Shown here: positions 1 through 10,900 of the stretch, piece by piece
How positions within the stretch are numbered: the stretch's first letter is position 1
Layout: each line of letters opens with the position of its first letter
Assembly: GCF_026340255.1 (NCBI RefSeq)
Contig: NZ_JAPEPJ010000003.1
Span: 682,001 to 746,000, forward strand
DNA length: 64,000 bases
Origin: Streptomyces sp. NBC_01408
Lineage (GTDB): Bacteria; Actinomycetota; Actinomycetes; Streptomycetales; Streptomycetaceae
Direction of reading: 5' to 3'
The notes under the pieces: generated by a model
The model's database searches: none
What the model was told of the DNA's origin: nothing
The model's input: the letters and a program-made list of their open reading frames with translations, nothing else
Program-made: the position numbers and the translations under genes

Positions 1-523
1 CACGGATGACGCCGGCGACGAGGTACTGGCCCACGACGACCGGGACCGCTGGCGACGGCCCTATCGGCCCGGTCCCTGGCGCGTGGCCATCGCCGCGATG
101 CTGCTCCTGCTGTCGGCCTTCATGCTGCTGGCCACGATGATCATCGCCTTCGCGGGTACCTGGGCGGGCGCAGCAGGCTGCCTGGCCGCCGCGCTCGCCG
201 TCGTCGGAGCCGCCGTGCAGATACTGCGCGCGGGCGTCTGGGTGAACCGTACGGGGCTGCGCCGGGTCGGGTTCTTCAGGACCCGCTCGATCGCGTGGAG
301 CGAGATCGGCGAGGTCCGCACGGTCCAGCAGCCCGTGCGCTGGCTCGGGCTGCCGAGGACCGTACAGGGGCAGGCGCTGACGGTGGCCGGGCGCGGCGGA
401 GCGGAACTGCCGGTGCTGCTGACCGACCACAACGCCGACTTCCTGTCCCGGACCGAGGCCTTCGACCGGGCCGCGGACGCGGTCGAGGCCTGGGCCGACG
501 AGTACCGGCCCCTGCCCGCCTGA
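1..523 (+). CDS. PH-domain membrane protein, 5' end outside window
   Basis: The reading frame is open from base 2, so the true start probably lies before the window; an internal GTG at 83 is the first candidate seen. Two hydrophobic segments close together (Leu/Ala-rich, encoded about 95-240) are followed by a soluble part with the pattern of the short bacterial PH domain: an N-R-T-G-L-R-R strand, then R-T-R-S-I-A-W-S-E-I-G-E-V. Such proteins are conserved, membrane-anchored and of unknown function. It converges on the next gene and ends at a shared hairpin. Family assignment is by pattern only. Confidence 0.7.
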   Translation, partial: TDDAGDEVLAHDDRDRWRRPYRPGPWRVAIAAMLLLLSAFMLLATMIIAFAGTWAGAAGCLAAALAVVGAAVQILRAGVWVNRTGLRRVGFFRTRSIAWSEIGEVRTVQQPVRWLGLPRTVQGQALTVAGRGGAELPVLLTDHNADFLSRTEAFDRAADAVEAWADEYRPLPA

Positions 524-556
524 ACCACAGGCCGGCCGGAACAGAGTCAGGACAGC

Positions 557-589
557 GAGCCCGTACGGGGATCAGACCTGTACGGGCTT
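557..589. terminator. Bidirectional terminator hairpin
   Basis: Arms AGCCCGTAC (558-566) and GTACGGGCT (80-88 of the 500s, i.e. 580-588) form a 9 bp stem between the convergent PH-domain gene and the small membrane protein gene. The right arm overlaps the last codons of the minus-strand gene. A short T-rich run follows on the plus strand. Confidence 0.5.
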
Positions 590-1024
590 CTTGTCGTGCA
601 GGGCGATGGCCCGCTGCATGGCCTTGCGGGCCCGCGGGGTGTCGCGGGCGTCGTGGTAGGCGACGGCGAGGCGGAACCAGCTGCGCCAGTCCCCCGGCGC
701 GTCCTCCGTCTCGGCCTTGCGGCGCGCGAAGACCTCGTCGGCGGAGTCCCGCAGGATCCGGCCGTACTGGTCCCGCTCCAGTTCGTCGACGGGCAGCGCC
801 CCCTCCGCCTCCAGCTCGGTCGCGAGCCGGTTGGCCTTCGTGACGAAGCGGGTGTTCATCCAGAGGAACCACACGCCGATGACGGGCAGGATCAGCACCG
901 CCACACCGAAGGTGACGGTCAGCCAGGTGCCCTGCTGGATCAGCAGCAGGCCCCGGCTGCCGGCCAGGACGAAGTAGACGGCCAGGACGGCGGCCGTGAG
1001 GAAGTACGTGATCTTCGCGCGCAT
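572..1024 (-). CDS. Small membrane protein with TPR-like C-terminus
   Basis: A 150-residue protein I do not recognise by name. Two transmembrane helices occupy about residues 8-28 and 36-56; the rest is a charged soluble part whose end (W-R-S-W-F-R-L-A-V-A-Y-H-D-A followed by A-R-K-A-M-Q-R-A-I-A-L) looks like a single tetratricopeptide repeat. The ATG lies only three bases after the dapB stop, so it is probably co-transcribed with pnp, the M16 gene and dapB. Function unknown; a role in assembling or stabilising a membrane complex would be a guess from the TPR-like end. Confidence 0.8.
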   Translation of the reverse strand: MRAKITYFLTAAVLAVYFVLAGSRGLLLIQQGTWLTVTFGVAVLILPVIGVWFLWMNTRFVTKANRLATELEAEGALPVDELERDQYGRILRDSADEVFARRKAETEDAPGDWRSWFRLAVAYHDARDTPRARKAMQRAIALHDKKPVQV

Positions 1025-1027
1025 GGC

Positions 1028-1795
<768 letters not shown>

Positions 1796-1822
1796 TCAGC
1801 ACAGGCTTACCTGCGCACGGAG

Positions 1823-3202
1823 CTAGGCGACCACTTCGTCGAGGCGGGCGGCCTGCTTTTCCTTCAGGGGGCCGATCACCGCGAGCGAGGGACGCTGGGC
1901 CAGTACATCCTGCGCGACCGAGCGGACCTCGTCCGGGGTCACGGAGGCGATCCGGGCCAGCATGTCGTCGACGGACATCTGGTCGCCCCAGCACAGCTCG
2001 CTCTTGCCGATGCGGTTCATGATCGCGCCGGTGTCCTCCAGGCCGAGGACGGTGGAGCCGGAGAGCTGGCCGATGGCCCGCTTGATCTCGTCGTCGCTGA
2101 TCCCGTCGGAGGCGACCTTGTCGAGTTCGTCGCGGCAGATCCGGAGCACGTCGTGGACCTGGCTGGGCCGGCAGCCCGCGTACACGCCGAAGAGGCCGGT
2201 GTCGGCGAAGCCGGAGGTGTACGAGTACACGCTGTAGGCCAGGCCGCGCTTCTCCCGGACCTCCTGGAAGAGCCGGGAGGACATGCCGCCGCCGAGGGCG
2301 GTGTTCAGTACGCCCAGGGCCCAGCGGCGCTCGTCGGTGCGGGCGAGGCCGGGCATGCCGAGGACCACGTGGGCCTGCTCGGTCTTGCGGTTCACCAGGT
2401 CGACGCGGCCGGAGGTGCGGATGCGCTTGGTTCCGGTGCGCGGGCCGATCGGCTCGGCATCGGTGCGGGTCAGCGCCCCGGCCTTCTCGAAGGCCGCGCG
2501 GACCTGCCGTACGACCTTGTTGTGGTCGACGTTCCCGGCCGCGGCCACGACCAGGTGGGTCGGGTCGTAGTGCTTCTTGTAGAAGCGGCGGATCCGGTCG
2601 GCGCCGAGCGCGTTGATCGTGTCGACGGTGCCGAGGACGGGACGGCCCAGGGGGGTGTCCCCGTACATGGTCTGCGCGAACAGGTCGTGGACCATGTCGC
2701 CCGGGTCGTCCTCGGTCATCGCGATCTCTTCGAGGATGACTCCGCGCTCGGCGTCGACGTCCTCCTCGCGGATCAGCGAGCCGGTCAGCATGTCGCAGAC
2801 CACGTCGATGGCCAGCGGCAGATCGGTGTCGAGCACGCGTGCGTAGTAGCAGGTGTACTCCTTCGCCGTGAAGGCGTTCATCTCGCCGCCGACCGCGTCG
2901 ATCGCGGAGGAGATGTCGAGGGCGCTGCGCTTGTGCGTGCCCTTGAAGAGGAGGTGCTCCAGGTAGTGCGTGGCACCGTTGAGCGTCGGCGTCTCGTCGC
3001 GGGAGCCCACGTGCGCCCAGATGCCGAATGTGGCGGAGCGGACGGAGGGCAGCGTCTCGGTGACGATGCGCAGTCCGCCGGGCAGGACGGTGCGCCGGAC
3101 GGTGCCGATGCCGTTCTGCCCCTGGAGAAGGGTTTGGGTACGGGCGACGGCCCGCCCCTCCGAAGAGGGGCGGGCCGTCACACGGGAACTACGCGACATC
3201 AC
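1823..3202 (-). CDS. M16 family zinc metallopeptidase
   Basis: A 459-residue insulinase/pitrilysin-family protein. The inverted zinc motif HxxEH is at H79-Y-L-E-H83, with the downstream Glu region (E-Y-T-C-Y-Y) and the inactive-half domain following, as in mitochondrial processing peptidase-like bacterial enzymes. It is expected to be cytosolic or peripheral and to degrade peptides; the substrate is unknown. The start is GTG at 3202 (an ATG follows directly at 3199) and overlaps the pnp stop, so the genes are translationally coupled. A perfect 14 bp hairpin lies inside its first twenty codons (separate entry). Pairing with pnp and dapB is common in actinobacteria. Confidence 0.92.
   Translation of the reverse strand: MMSRSSRVTARPSSEGRAVARTQTLLQGQNGIGTVRRTVLPGGLRIVTETLPSVRSATFGIWAHVGSRDETPTLNGATHYLEHLLFKGTHKRSALDISSAIDAVGGEMNAFTAKEYTCYYARVLDTDLPLAIDVVCDMLTGSLIREEDVDAERGVILEEIAMTEDDPGDMVHDLFAQTMYGDTPLGRPVLGTVDTINALGADRIRRFYKKHYDPTHLVVAAAGNVDHNKVVRQVRAAFEKAGALTRTDAEPIGPRTGTKRIRTSGRVDLVNRKTEQAHVVLGMPGLARTDERRWALGVLNTALGGGMSSRLFQEVREKRGLAYSVYSYTSGFADTGLFGVYAGCRPSQVHDVLRICRDELDKVASDGISDDEIKRAIGQLSGSTVLGLEDTGAIMNRIGKSELCWGDQMSVDDMLARIASVTPDEVRSVAQDVLAQRPSLAVIGPLKEKQAARLDEVVA
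3147..3178 (-). promoter_or_regulatory. 14 bp C(UUCG)G hairpin at pnp/M16 junction
   Basis: On the minus strand, arms ACGGCCCGCCCCTC and GAGGGGCGGGCCGT enclose TTCG, giving a perfect 14 bp stem closed by the exceptionally stable C(UUCG)G tetraloop. It begins about 20 bases after the pnp stop and lies wholly within M16 codons 9-19. There is no U-run, so it looks more like an RNA-processing or attenuation element than a simple terminator. Confidence 0.6.
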
Positions 3203-5436
3203 TTGTCGGAGTCGTCCTTGTCAGCGTCGTCGCCGGCTGCCTCGCCGTCGATCACGGGGATCAGGGAGAGCTTGCCGCGCGAGTCGATCTCGGCGATCTC
3301 CACCTGGACCTTGGTGCCGACCGCGAGCACGTCCTCGACGTTCTCCACGCGCTTGCCACCGGCGAGCTTGCGGATCTGCGAGATGTGCAGCAGGCCGTCC
3401 TTGCCGGGCATGAGGGAGACGAAGGCACCGAAGGTGGTGGTCTTGACGACCGTACCCAGGTAGCGCTCGCCGACCTCCGGCATGGTCGGGTTGGCGATCT
3501 GGTTGATCGTGGCGCGGGCGGCCTCGGCGGCCGGGCCGTCGGAGGCACCGATGTAGATGGTGCCGTCGTCCTCGATCGTGATCTCGGCGCCGGTGTCCTC
3601 CTGGATCTGGTTGATCATCTTGCCCTTGGGGCCGATGACCTCACCGATCTTGTCCACCGGGATCTTGACGGTGATGATCCGGGGGGCGAACGGGGACATC
3701 GCGTCCGGCGTGTCGATCGCTTCCATCATCACGTCGAGGATGTGGAGGCGGGCGTCGCGGGCCTGCTTGAGGGCCGCGGCCAGGACGGAGGCCGGGATGC
3801 CGTCCAGCTTGGTGTCCAGCTGGAGCGCGGTCACGAACTCCTTGGTGCCGGCGACCTTGAAGTCCATGTCGCCGAAGGCGTCCTCCGCACCGAGGATGTC
3901 GGTGAGGGCGACGTAGTGCGTCTTCCCGTCGATCTCCTGCGAGATCAGACCCATGGCGATACCGGCGACGGGGGCCTTGAGGGGCACACCGGCGTTCAGC
4001 AGCGACATGGTGGAGGCGCAGACCGAGCCCATGGACGTCGAACCGTTGGAGCCGAGGGCCTCGGACACCTGACGGATCGCGTAGGGGAACTCCTCGCGGG
4101 TCGGGAGGACCGGCACGATCGCGCGCTCGGCGAGCGCGCCGTGGCCGATCTCGCGGCGCTTGGGCGAGCCCACGCGGCCGGTCTCACCGACGGAGTACGG
4201 CGGGAAGTTGTAGTTGTGCATGTAGCGCTTGCGGGTCACCGGGGAGAGGGTGTCCAGCTGCTGCTCCATGCGGAGCATGTTCAGGGTGGTGACGCCCAGG
4301 ATCTGGGTCTCGCCACGCTCGAACAGCGCCGAGCCGTGCACGCGCGGGATGGCCTCGACCTCGGCGGCGAGGGTACGGATGTCCGTGATCCCGCGGCCGT
4401 CGATGCGGACCTTGTCCTTGATGACGCGCTCGCGCACCAGGGCCTTGGTCAGGCTGCGGTAGGCGGCGGAGATCTCCTTCTCGCGGCTTTCGAAGGCCGG
4501 GAGGAGCTTCTCGGCGGCAAGCTCCTTGACGCGGTCCAGCTCGGCCTCGCGGTCCTGCTTGCCCGGGATGGTCAGCGCCTGGGAGAGCTCGCCCTTGACG
4601 GCGGCCGAGAGGGCCTCGTACACGTCGTCCTGGTAGTCCAGGAAGACCGGGAACTCGCCCTCGGGCTTGGCGGCCTTGGCGGCCAGGTCGGCCTGGGCCT
4701 TGCAGAGGACCTTGATGAAGGGCTTCGAGGCGTCGAGACCGGCGGCCACGACCTCCTCGGTCGGCGCCTCGGCGCCGCCCTTGACCAGGGCGATGGTCTT
4801 CTCGGTGGCCTCGGCCTCGACCATCATGATCGCGACGTCGCCGTCCTCCAGGACGCGGCCCGCGACGACCATGTCGAAGACGGCGTCCTCGAGCTCGGTG
4901 TGCGTCGGGAAGGCCACCCACTGGCCGCGGATCAGCGCGACGCGGACGCCGCCGATCGGGCCGGAGAAGGGCAGACCGGCCAGCTGGGTGGACGCGGACG
5001 CGGCGTTGATCGCGATGACGTCGTACAGGTGGTCCGGGTTGAGCGCCATGATCGTGGCGACGACCTGGATCTCGTTGCGCAGGCCCTTCTTGAAGGACGG
5101 GCGCAGCGGGCGGTCGATCAGGCGGCAGGTGAGGATCGCGTCCTCGGAGGGGCGGCCCTCGCGGCGGAAGAAGGATCCGGGGATCTTGCCGGCCGCGTAC
5201 TGGCGCTCCTCGACGTCCACCGTGAGGGGGAAGAAGTCGAGCTGGTCCTTGGGCTTCTTCGACGCGGTGGTCGCGGAAAGCACCATCGTGTCGTCGTCCA
5301 GGTAGGCAACGGCGGAGCCGGCGGCCTGGCGGGCCAGACGGCCCGTCTCGAAGCGGATGGTGCGGGTGCCGAAGGAACCGTTGTCAATGACGGCCTCGGC
5401 GTAGTGGGTCTCGTTCTCCACTAGCGTTTTCTCCAT
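3199..5436 (-). CDS. pnp: Polyribonucleotide nucleotidyltransferase (PNPase)
   Basis: Phosphorolytic 3'-5' exoribonuclease that also synthesises heteropolymeric RNA tails; the Streptomyces enzyme has also been called guanosine pentaphosphate synthetase I. At 745 residues it has the full architecture: two RNase PH-like domains (F-F-R-R-E-G-R-P-S near residue 90; second core near 430-560), a helical linker, a KH domain ([11 protein letters not shown], about 620-635) and an S1 domain ([14 protein letters not shown], about 665-725), then an acidic tail. The ATG at 5436 follows GGAGACGACGAAA. It sits downstream of rpsO with a long structured leader and is coupled to the M16 gene. Confidence 0.98.
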   Translation of the reverse strand: MEKTLVENETHYAEAVIDNGSFGTRTIRFETGRLARQAAGSAVAYLDDDTMVLSATTASKKPKDQLDFFPLTVDVEERQYAAGKIPGSFFRREGRPSEDAILTCRLIDRPLRPSFKKGLRNEIQVVATIMALNPDHLYDVIAINAASASTQLAGLPFSGPIGGVRVALIRGQWVAFPTHTELEDAVFDMVVAGRVLEDGDVAIMMVEAEATEKTIALVKGGAEAPTEEVVAAGLDASKPFIKVLCKAQADLAAKAAKPEGEFPVFLDYQDDVYEALSAAVKGELSQALTIPGKQDREAELDRVKELAAEKLLPAFESREKEISAAYRSLTKALVRERVIKDKVRIDGRGITDIRTLAAEVEAIPRVHGSALFERGETQILGVTTLNMLRMEQQLDTLSPVTRKRYMHNYNFPPYSVGETGRVGSPKRREIGHGALAERAIVPVLPTREEFPYAIRQVSEALGSNGSTSMGSVCASTMSLLNAGVPLKAPVAGIAMGLISQEIDGKTHYVALTDILGAEDAFGDMDFKVAGTKEFVTALQLDTKLDGIPASVLAAALKQARDARLHILDVMMEAIDTPDAMSPFAPRIITVKIPVDKIGEVIGPKGKMINQIQEDTGAEITIEDDGTIYIGASDGPAAEAARATINQIANPTMPEVGERYLGTVVKTTTFGAFVSLMPGKDGLLHISQIRKLAGGKRVENVEDVLAVGTKVQVEIAEIDSRGKLSLIPVIDGEAAGDDADKDDSDK

Positions 5437-5447
5437 TTTCGTCGTCT

Positions 5448-5476
5448 CCGTCCACCACCCGTGTGGCGGTGGACGG
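5448..5476 (-). promoter_or_regulatory. pnp leader hairpin next to the ribosome-binding site
   Basis: Arms CCGTCCACC (5448-5456) and GGTGGACGG (5468-5476) pair over 9 bp. On the transcript the stem ends immediately before GGAGACGACGAAAATG, so it abuts the Shine-Dalgarno of pnp. This geometry fits post-transcriptional autoregulation of pnp through stem-loop cleavage, an inference from E. coli and Streptomyces pnp. Confidence 0.5.
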
Positions 5477-5680
5477 TTTCGGAGAAGCGCGCCTGGCCTG
5501 GGGGCCGGTCTTCGATCGAAGCACCCGGTTCGGAGCCCGCTGGGGCATTCCGGGTGCCACTACCGAGGACCGGCGGCGTAGGGAGGGCGCTCCTCCTCTT
5601 CAGTTGTGCACGTCTTCTCAGACGGGCACGTGCGTCCTTTCCAGACTACAAAGGGTCCGGTCCGGTCCGCACGTACAGCA

Positions 5681-5716
5681 AAGGGAGCGGCCCCCGGATG
5701 TGGGAACCGCTCCCTT
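5681..5716 (-). terminator. rpsO terminator/attenuator hairpin
   Basis: Perfect 10 bp arms AAGGGAGCGG (5681-5690) and CCGCTCCCTT (5707-5716) with a 16-base loop lie ten bases after the rpsO stop. On the minus strand a short TTT follows. It may partly terminate rpsO transcripts or serve as a processing site before pnp. Confidence 0.6.
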
Positions 5717-5725
5717 CACAGCGCT

Positions 5726-6013
5726 TTACTTGGCGCCGGCCGCACCGCGGCGGATGCCGAGGCGCTCGACCAGCGTACGGAAGCGCTGGATGTCCTTCTT
5801 GGCCAGGTACTGCAGCAGGCGGCGACGCTGGCCGACCAGGATCAGCAGACCACGACGGGAGTGGTGGTCGTGCTTGTGCGTCTTGAGGTGCTCGGTCAGG
5901 TCCGAGATGCGGCGGGACAGCATCGCGACCTGGACCTCGGGAGAGCCGGTGTCGCCCTCCTTGGCACCGAACTCGCTGATGATCTGCTTCTTCGTAGCGG
6001 CGTCGAGCGGCAC
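5726..6013 (-). CDS. rpsO: 30S ribosomal protein S15
   Basis: A 95-residue small-subunit protein that binds 16S rRNA early in 30S assembly and contributes to inter-subunit contact. The sequence shows the family core: [10 protein letters not shown] near residue 25, [15 protein letters not shown] near 42-55, and a basic C-terminal helix. The GTG at 6013 is chosen because AACGAGGAGTACGC precedes it at good spacing and the family begins with P-L-D-A-A-T-K-K; the much longer upstream-open frame is not coding. It heads the rpsO-pnp unit; its promoter should lie in 6014-6194. Confidence 0.97.
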   Translation of the reverse strand: MPLDAATKKQIISEFGAKEGDTGSPEVQVAMLSRRISDLTEHLKTHKHDHHSRRGLLILVGQRRRLLQYLAKKDIQRFRTLVERLGIRRGAAGAK

Positions 6014-6194
6014 GCGTACTCCTCGTTTAGGTCTTCGTTGCCACCGAGTGCCCCAGGTCGAATTCTCTGGGGATCTTCCGTAACTCGGGAGGCGGGGTCC
6101 GCTGAGCGCAGTCCACAGACCCTTGAAGAAGGATCCGGGGGCGCGTACACAAACGGCCGTCACACAGCGTACCAGGCTGCCGCTGCCCCACGTC

Positions 6195-7700
6195 TCAGCT
6201 GGTGAGAGCGCGGGCCTTGGAGTAGACGTCGAGCACGGCCAGGGCCAGGGGCACCAGGCTGAGCAGTACGGCCGCCTCGGTGAGGTCGAGCAGCCGCCCC
6301 CAGAAGGGTGACAGACCCTTGCGGGGAATGACCAGCGCAATTCCGGCGAGGAGGGCCGCGCCGGCGGTGACGGCGGCGGACAGCCAGATCGTACGGAGGT
6401 CCAGGCCGCTGCGGTCGTGGTCCACGACGAGGGCCTGGACCAGCTCGGCCGGCGGGTTCAGGGACAGGCCCAGGATCAGCAGGCCGAGGGCGGCGAGCCC
6501 GGCGACCAGCGTGCACACGACCTGGGAGGTGTAGCGGAAGAGCCGGGCGCGCAGCAGCATGGCGAGGCCGGCGGCCAGGGCGAGCAGCCGGCCCCAGGTG
6601 TTGTCGGAGAAGCCGAGGACGGCGGCGGAGCCGACGGCGACCGCGGCGCAGCCGCCGACCAGTCCGAGGAGCATCTCGTGGCCGCGGCGGGCCTGGGCGG
6701 CGATGGCCTCGGCGTCGAGGGGGGCGCCCTGGTCGTGCTGGTCGGAGCCGGACGGGTCACCGTACGGCTCGGTGTCGTAGCGGTCCGGGGTCTCGTACTC
6801 CTCGGTGGCGCTCTGCGGGGCGGCGTAGCCGATGGGCAGGCGGGCGAAGCGGGCGGAGAGGCCGGGCAGGAAGGCCACGAGGCCGATGGCGACGGGCGCG
6901 CAGACGGCGGCGGTGGCGGTCGCGGAGGCCTCGGCGGTGATGGCGAGGAAGGTGGCCAGGGTGCCGGTGGCGGCGAGGAAGGTGGCCGCGACGAAGGGGG
7001 CGTCCCCGCTGGGGGTGAGCGCGACCAGGGCGACGGAGGCGATCAGTACGCAGACGCAGCCGAGCAGGAACTGGAGCCGGCCCGGTCCGTGGCCCGCGGC
7101 GGGCGCGATGATGCCGGAGCCGGCGATCAGCAGGTGCGGGAGGGCTGCGAGGCCGAGGGCCACGGCGGAGCCGCGGTCCCGGTAGACCCGGGCGCGCACT
7201 CCGGCGACGGCGGTGAGCAGGACGCCCGCGGCCCCGGCGATGATGCCGGGCAGGCCGTGCATGTCGTGGCGGACCGGGTCGGCGTACCAGAGGACGAAGC
7301 CCAGCAGGACGAGCAGTACCGCGGCGCCGGCCAGGCCCGCGCCGCGCAGCATGTCGTCGCTCCAGCGGTGCCGGTCGCGGACGACGGCGGAGGCGACGGC
7401 GTCGGAGACGTCGTCGAAGACGGCGGGCGGCAGGGACTCGGCGAAGGGGCGCAGGCTGAGCACCTCGCCGTCGAGGACCTGCTGGCCGGCCAGCGTGCGG
7501 GCGCCGTCGAGGACGGCGCCGGAGCGGCGGACCAGGTGGAAGCCGGTGGGCGCGCCGACGGGCTGGGTCTGGCCGGTGAGGCGCAGCAGCTCCGGATAGA
7601 CGTCGGCGACGGCGATGTCCTCGGGGAGGGCGACGTCGATCCGGCTGTCGGGGGCCACGACGGTGACCCTGCAGAAGCCCGTCGTTGCGGCCGTACTCAC
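6195..7700 (-). CDS. eccD: Type VII secretion integral membrane protein EccD
   Basis: Polytopic core component of the ESX/T7SS inner-membrane complex. The first about 90 residues form the ubiquitin-like YukD domain ([17 protein letters not shown] onward). About eleven transmembrane helices follow from residue 118, interrupted by an acidic, Asp/Tyr/Gln-rich cytosolic loop near residues 300-340. The length of 501 residues fits the family. The GTG at 7700 faces eccC across a 220-base divergent promoter region. Elsewhere EccD forms the membrane vestibule around EccB, EccC and EccE, all of which are encoded nearby. Confidence 0.95.
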   Translation of the reverse strand: MSTAATTGFCRVTVVAPDSRIDVALPEDIAVADVYPELLRLTGQTQPVGAPTGFHLVRRSGAVLDGARTLAGQQVLDGEVLSLRPFAESLPPAVFDDVSDAVASAVVRDRHRWSDDMLRGAGLAGAAVLLVLLGFVLWYADPVRHDMHGLPGIIAGAAGVLLTAVAGVRARVYRDRGSAVALGLAALPHLLIAGSGIIAPAAGHGPGRLQFLLGCVCVLIASVALVALTPSGDAPFVAATFLAATGTLATFLAITAEASATATAAVCAPVAIGLVAFLPGLSARFARLPIGYAAPQSATEEYETPDRYDTEPYGDPSGSDQHDQGAPLDAEAIAAQARRGHEMLLGLVGGCAAVAVGSAAVLGFSDNTWGRLLALAAGLAMLLRARLFRYTSQVVCTLVAGLAALGLLILGLSLNPPAELVQALVVDHDRSGLDLRTIWLSAAVTAGAALLAGIALVIPRKGLSPFWGRLLDLTEAAVLLSLVPLALAVLDVYSKARALTS

Positions 7701-7743
7701 CTGTGTGACCCCCCTGGTTGAAGAATGGTTGGCGCACCGGACG

Positions 7744-7760
7744 CGGTGTGTCTCACACCG
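7744..7760. promoter_or_regulatory. Palindrome between divergent eccD and eccC
   Basis: CGGTGTG-TCT-CACACCG, 7 bp arms with a 3-base centre, in the 220-base region from which eccD and eccC diverge. A TAGGAT that could be a -10 for eccC lies at 7824-7829. The position suggests an operator controlling both secretion genes; no regulator can be assigned. Confidence 0.4.
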
Positions 7761-7920
7761 GATTCGCGGATGCGCATGCTGCGCGGCGCCACCCTACCGG
7801 GCGTATGACCGACTGTCGGCAAGTAGGATCACCTGTCGCATGGAGGAGACCCCCTCCGTGTCCGGGACTTGGGGGCGCCGGTTGCGACGTCCCGTCCGTT
7901 TTCGAGGGATTGATGCTCCG

Positions 7921-10900
7921 GTGAGCCAGATCGTCGTCAAACGCCCGCCACGGTCCCTGCCGCCCGAAGTTCCTTCGGAGGAGCTGAGGCTGGAGGCTCC
8001 GCCGGAACTTCCGCGGGGGCAGCAGGAGGGCATGCTGATGCAGCTCCTGCCGATGCTCGGCATGGGCTCTTCGGTCGTCTTCTTCTTCATGCCGGGTGCG
8101 GCGCCGTTCATGCGCATCATGGGTGTGCTGATGCTGGTGTCGACCGTGGGCATGGTCATCGCCCAGTTGGTGCGCTTCCGTCGCGGGTCGCAGGGGCAAA
8201 TGGCCGATGTGCGCCGGGACTACCTCAAGTACCTGGCGCAGACCCGCCGTCAGGTACGGCGGACCGCGCGCTCGCAGCGCGACGCGCAGCTGTATCTGCA
8301 CCCGGCCCCCGAGCAGTTGTGGTCGGTGGTCGCCGAGGGTTCGCGCCTGTGGGAGCGGCGGGTCGGCGACAGGGACTTCGGGCAGGCCCGGCTGGGGCTG
8401 GGACCGCAGCGGCTGGCGACGCCGCTGGTGGCGCCGGACACCGCGCCGGTGGACGAGCTGGAGCCGCTGACGGCGGGCGCGATGCAGCGCTTCCTGCGGG
8501 TGCACTCCTCGCTGGACGGGCTGCCGGTGGCGTTGTCGCTGCGGGCGTTCTACCACGTGACGGTGTCCGGGGAGCCGGAGTCCGCGCGCGGGACGGCGCG
8601 GGCGCTGGTGGCGCAGCTGGCGACGCTGCACTCGCCCGAGGACCTGGTGGTGGCCGTGGTGGCCGCGCCGGGTGCGGCGCCCTCCTGGGACTGGACGAAG
8701 TGGCTGCCGCACACGCAGGTTCCCGGGCAGGTCGACGGGGCCGGTACGAAGCGGCTGTGCGGCGACGACCTGGGTGAGCTGGAGGCGTTGCTGGGTCCCC
8801 GGCTGGAGGGGCGGCCCCGGTTCAGCCGGGAGGTGTCCCCGGTGCTGGACCAGCCGCACCTGGTCGTCGTACTGGACGGCGGGATGGTGCCGCCGGACTC
8901 GGCGTTCGCCGCGGCCGAGGGCTTGCAGGGCGTCACGATCGTCGAGGTGGTCGCGGGCGAGCTGGACGAGCCGCGCGGCGGGCTGTCGGTCGTGGTGCGG
9001 CCGGGCCGGCTGCGCCTGGAGTCCGGCGCGGGGATCGCGTACGAGGGTGTCCCGGACACCCTGTCGCTGCCCGCGGCGGAGGCCCTGGCCCGGCAGCTGG
9101 CGCCGCTGCGCACCGGTGGCGGGGACGACGACGAGCCGCTGCTGGCCAATCTGGACTTCACGGATCTGCTGAACCTGGGCGACGCGGCCGCGGTCGACGT
9201 GGCGCGGACCTGGCGGCCGAGGTCGGCCGGTGAGCGGCTGCGCGTGCCGATCGGCGTCGGCGAGGACGGCGGTCCGGTCATGCTGGACCTGAAGGAGGCC
9301 GCGCAGGAGGGCATGGGCCCGCACGGCCTGTGCGTGGGCGCGACCGGTTCCGGCAAGTCGGAGCTGCTGCGCACCCTGGTGCTGGGCCTGGCGGTCACGC
9401 ACACCTCGGAGACGCTGAACTTCGTGCTCGCCGACTTCAAGGGCGGTGCGACCTTCACCGGCATGGGGCAGATGCCGCACGTGGCGGCGGTCATCACGAA
9501 CCTGGCCGACGACCTCACGCTCGTGGACCGGATGGGCGACTCCATCCGCGGTGAGCTGCAGCGCCGTCAGGAGCTGCTGCGTTCGGCGGGCAACTACGCG
9601 AACATCCACGACTACGAGAAGGCCCGCGCGGCCGGCGCCCCGCTGGAGCCGCTGGCCTCGCTGGTGCTGGTGATCGACGAGTTCAGCGAGCTGCTGACGG
9701 CGAAGCCCGACTTCATCGACATGTTCATCCAGATCGGCCGCATCGGCCGTTCGCTGGGCGTGCACCTGCTGCTGGCCTCGCAGCGCCTGGAGGAGGGCAA
9801 GCTGCGCGGGCTGGACACGTACCTGTCGTACCGGATCGGTCTGCGGACGTTCTCGGCGGCCGAGTCGCGGACGGCGATCGGCGTGCCGGATGCCTACCAC
9901 CTGCCGTCGGTGCCCGGTTCGGGCTATCTGAAGTTCGGTACGGACGAGATGACCCGCTTCAAGGCGGCGTACGTGTCGGGCACCTACCGCTCGGGCGGGC
10001 CGGACCTGTCGGTGGGCCTGTTCCCGGTGGAGCGGCGGCCCGCGCTGTTCACGGCGGCGCCGGTGCCGGTGGTGTACGCGGCCCCGGACCCGGCGTACCT
10101 GGCGGCGCAGTCGGCGCGGGAGGACGACGCCCTCGCGGACACGGTGCTGGACGTGATCGTGGCCCGGCTGGAGGGGCAGGGGGTGCCGGCGCACCAGGTG
10201 TGGCTGCCGCCGCTCGACCAGGCGCCCCCGCTGGACCAGCTGCTGCCCGCGCTGGCGCCGTCGGCGGAGCGCGGTCTGCACGCGGAGGGGTACACGCGGC
10301 CCGGCGGGCTCGTCGTACCGCTCGGCCTCATCGACAAGCCGTTCGAGCAGCGGCGCGAGGTGCTGTACCGGGACTTCTCCGGCGCGGCGGGCCACATGAT
10401 GCTGGTCGGCGGTCCGCAGTCGGGCAAGTCGACGCTGATGCGGACGCTGATCGCCTCGTTCGCGCTGACGCACACCCCGCGCGAGGTGCAGTTCTACGGG
10501 CTGGACTTCGGCGGTGGCAGCCTGTCCTCGATCGCCGAGCTGCCGCACGTGGGCGGGATCGCCTCGCGGCTGGACCCGGAGCGGGTGCGGCGTACGGTCG
10601 CGGAGGTGGGGGGCATCCTCAACCGCCGCGAGGAGTTCTTCCGTTCGAACAACATCGACTCCATCGCCACCTACCGGCGGCGGCGGGCGGCGGGCGAGCT
10701 GCCCGGCGAGCCGTGGGGCGACGTCTTCCTGCTCATCGACGGCTGGGGCGGCTTCCGCAACGAGTACGACGGTCTGGACCAGGTCGTCACGGACATCGCG
10801 GCCCGCGGTCTGGGCTACGGCATCCACGTGGTGATCACCGCGGCGCGGTACATGGAGGTGCGGCCCGCGCTCAAGGACCAGATGCTCAGCCGGCTGGAGC

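Larger units (their letters stand above)
5437..5725 (-). other. rpsO-pnp intergenic region
   Basis: 289 bases with no credible gene. It contains a hairpin just after rpsO (5681-5716) and another directly before the pnp ribosome-binding site (5448-5476). In S. coelicolor the equivalent interval is known to carry pnp promoters and an RNase III-sensitive stem-loop; I infer the same role here and could not place promoter elements with confidence. Confidence 0.6.
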
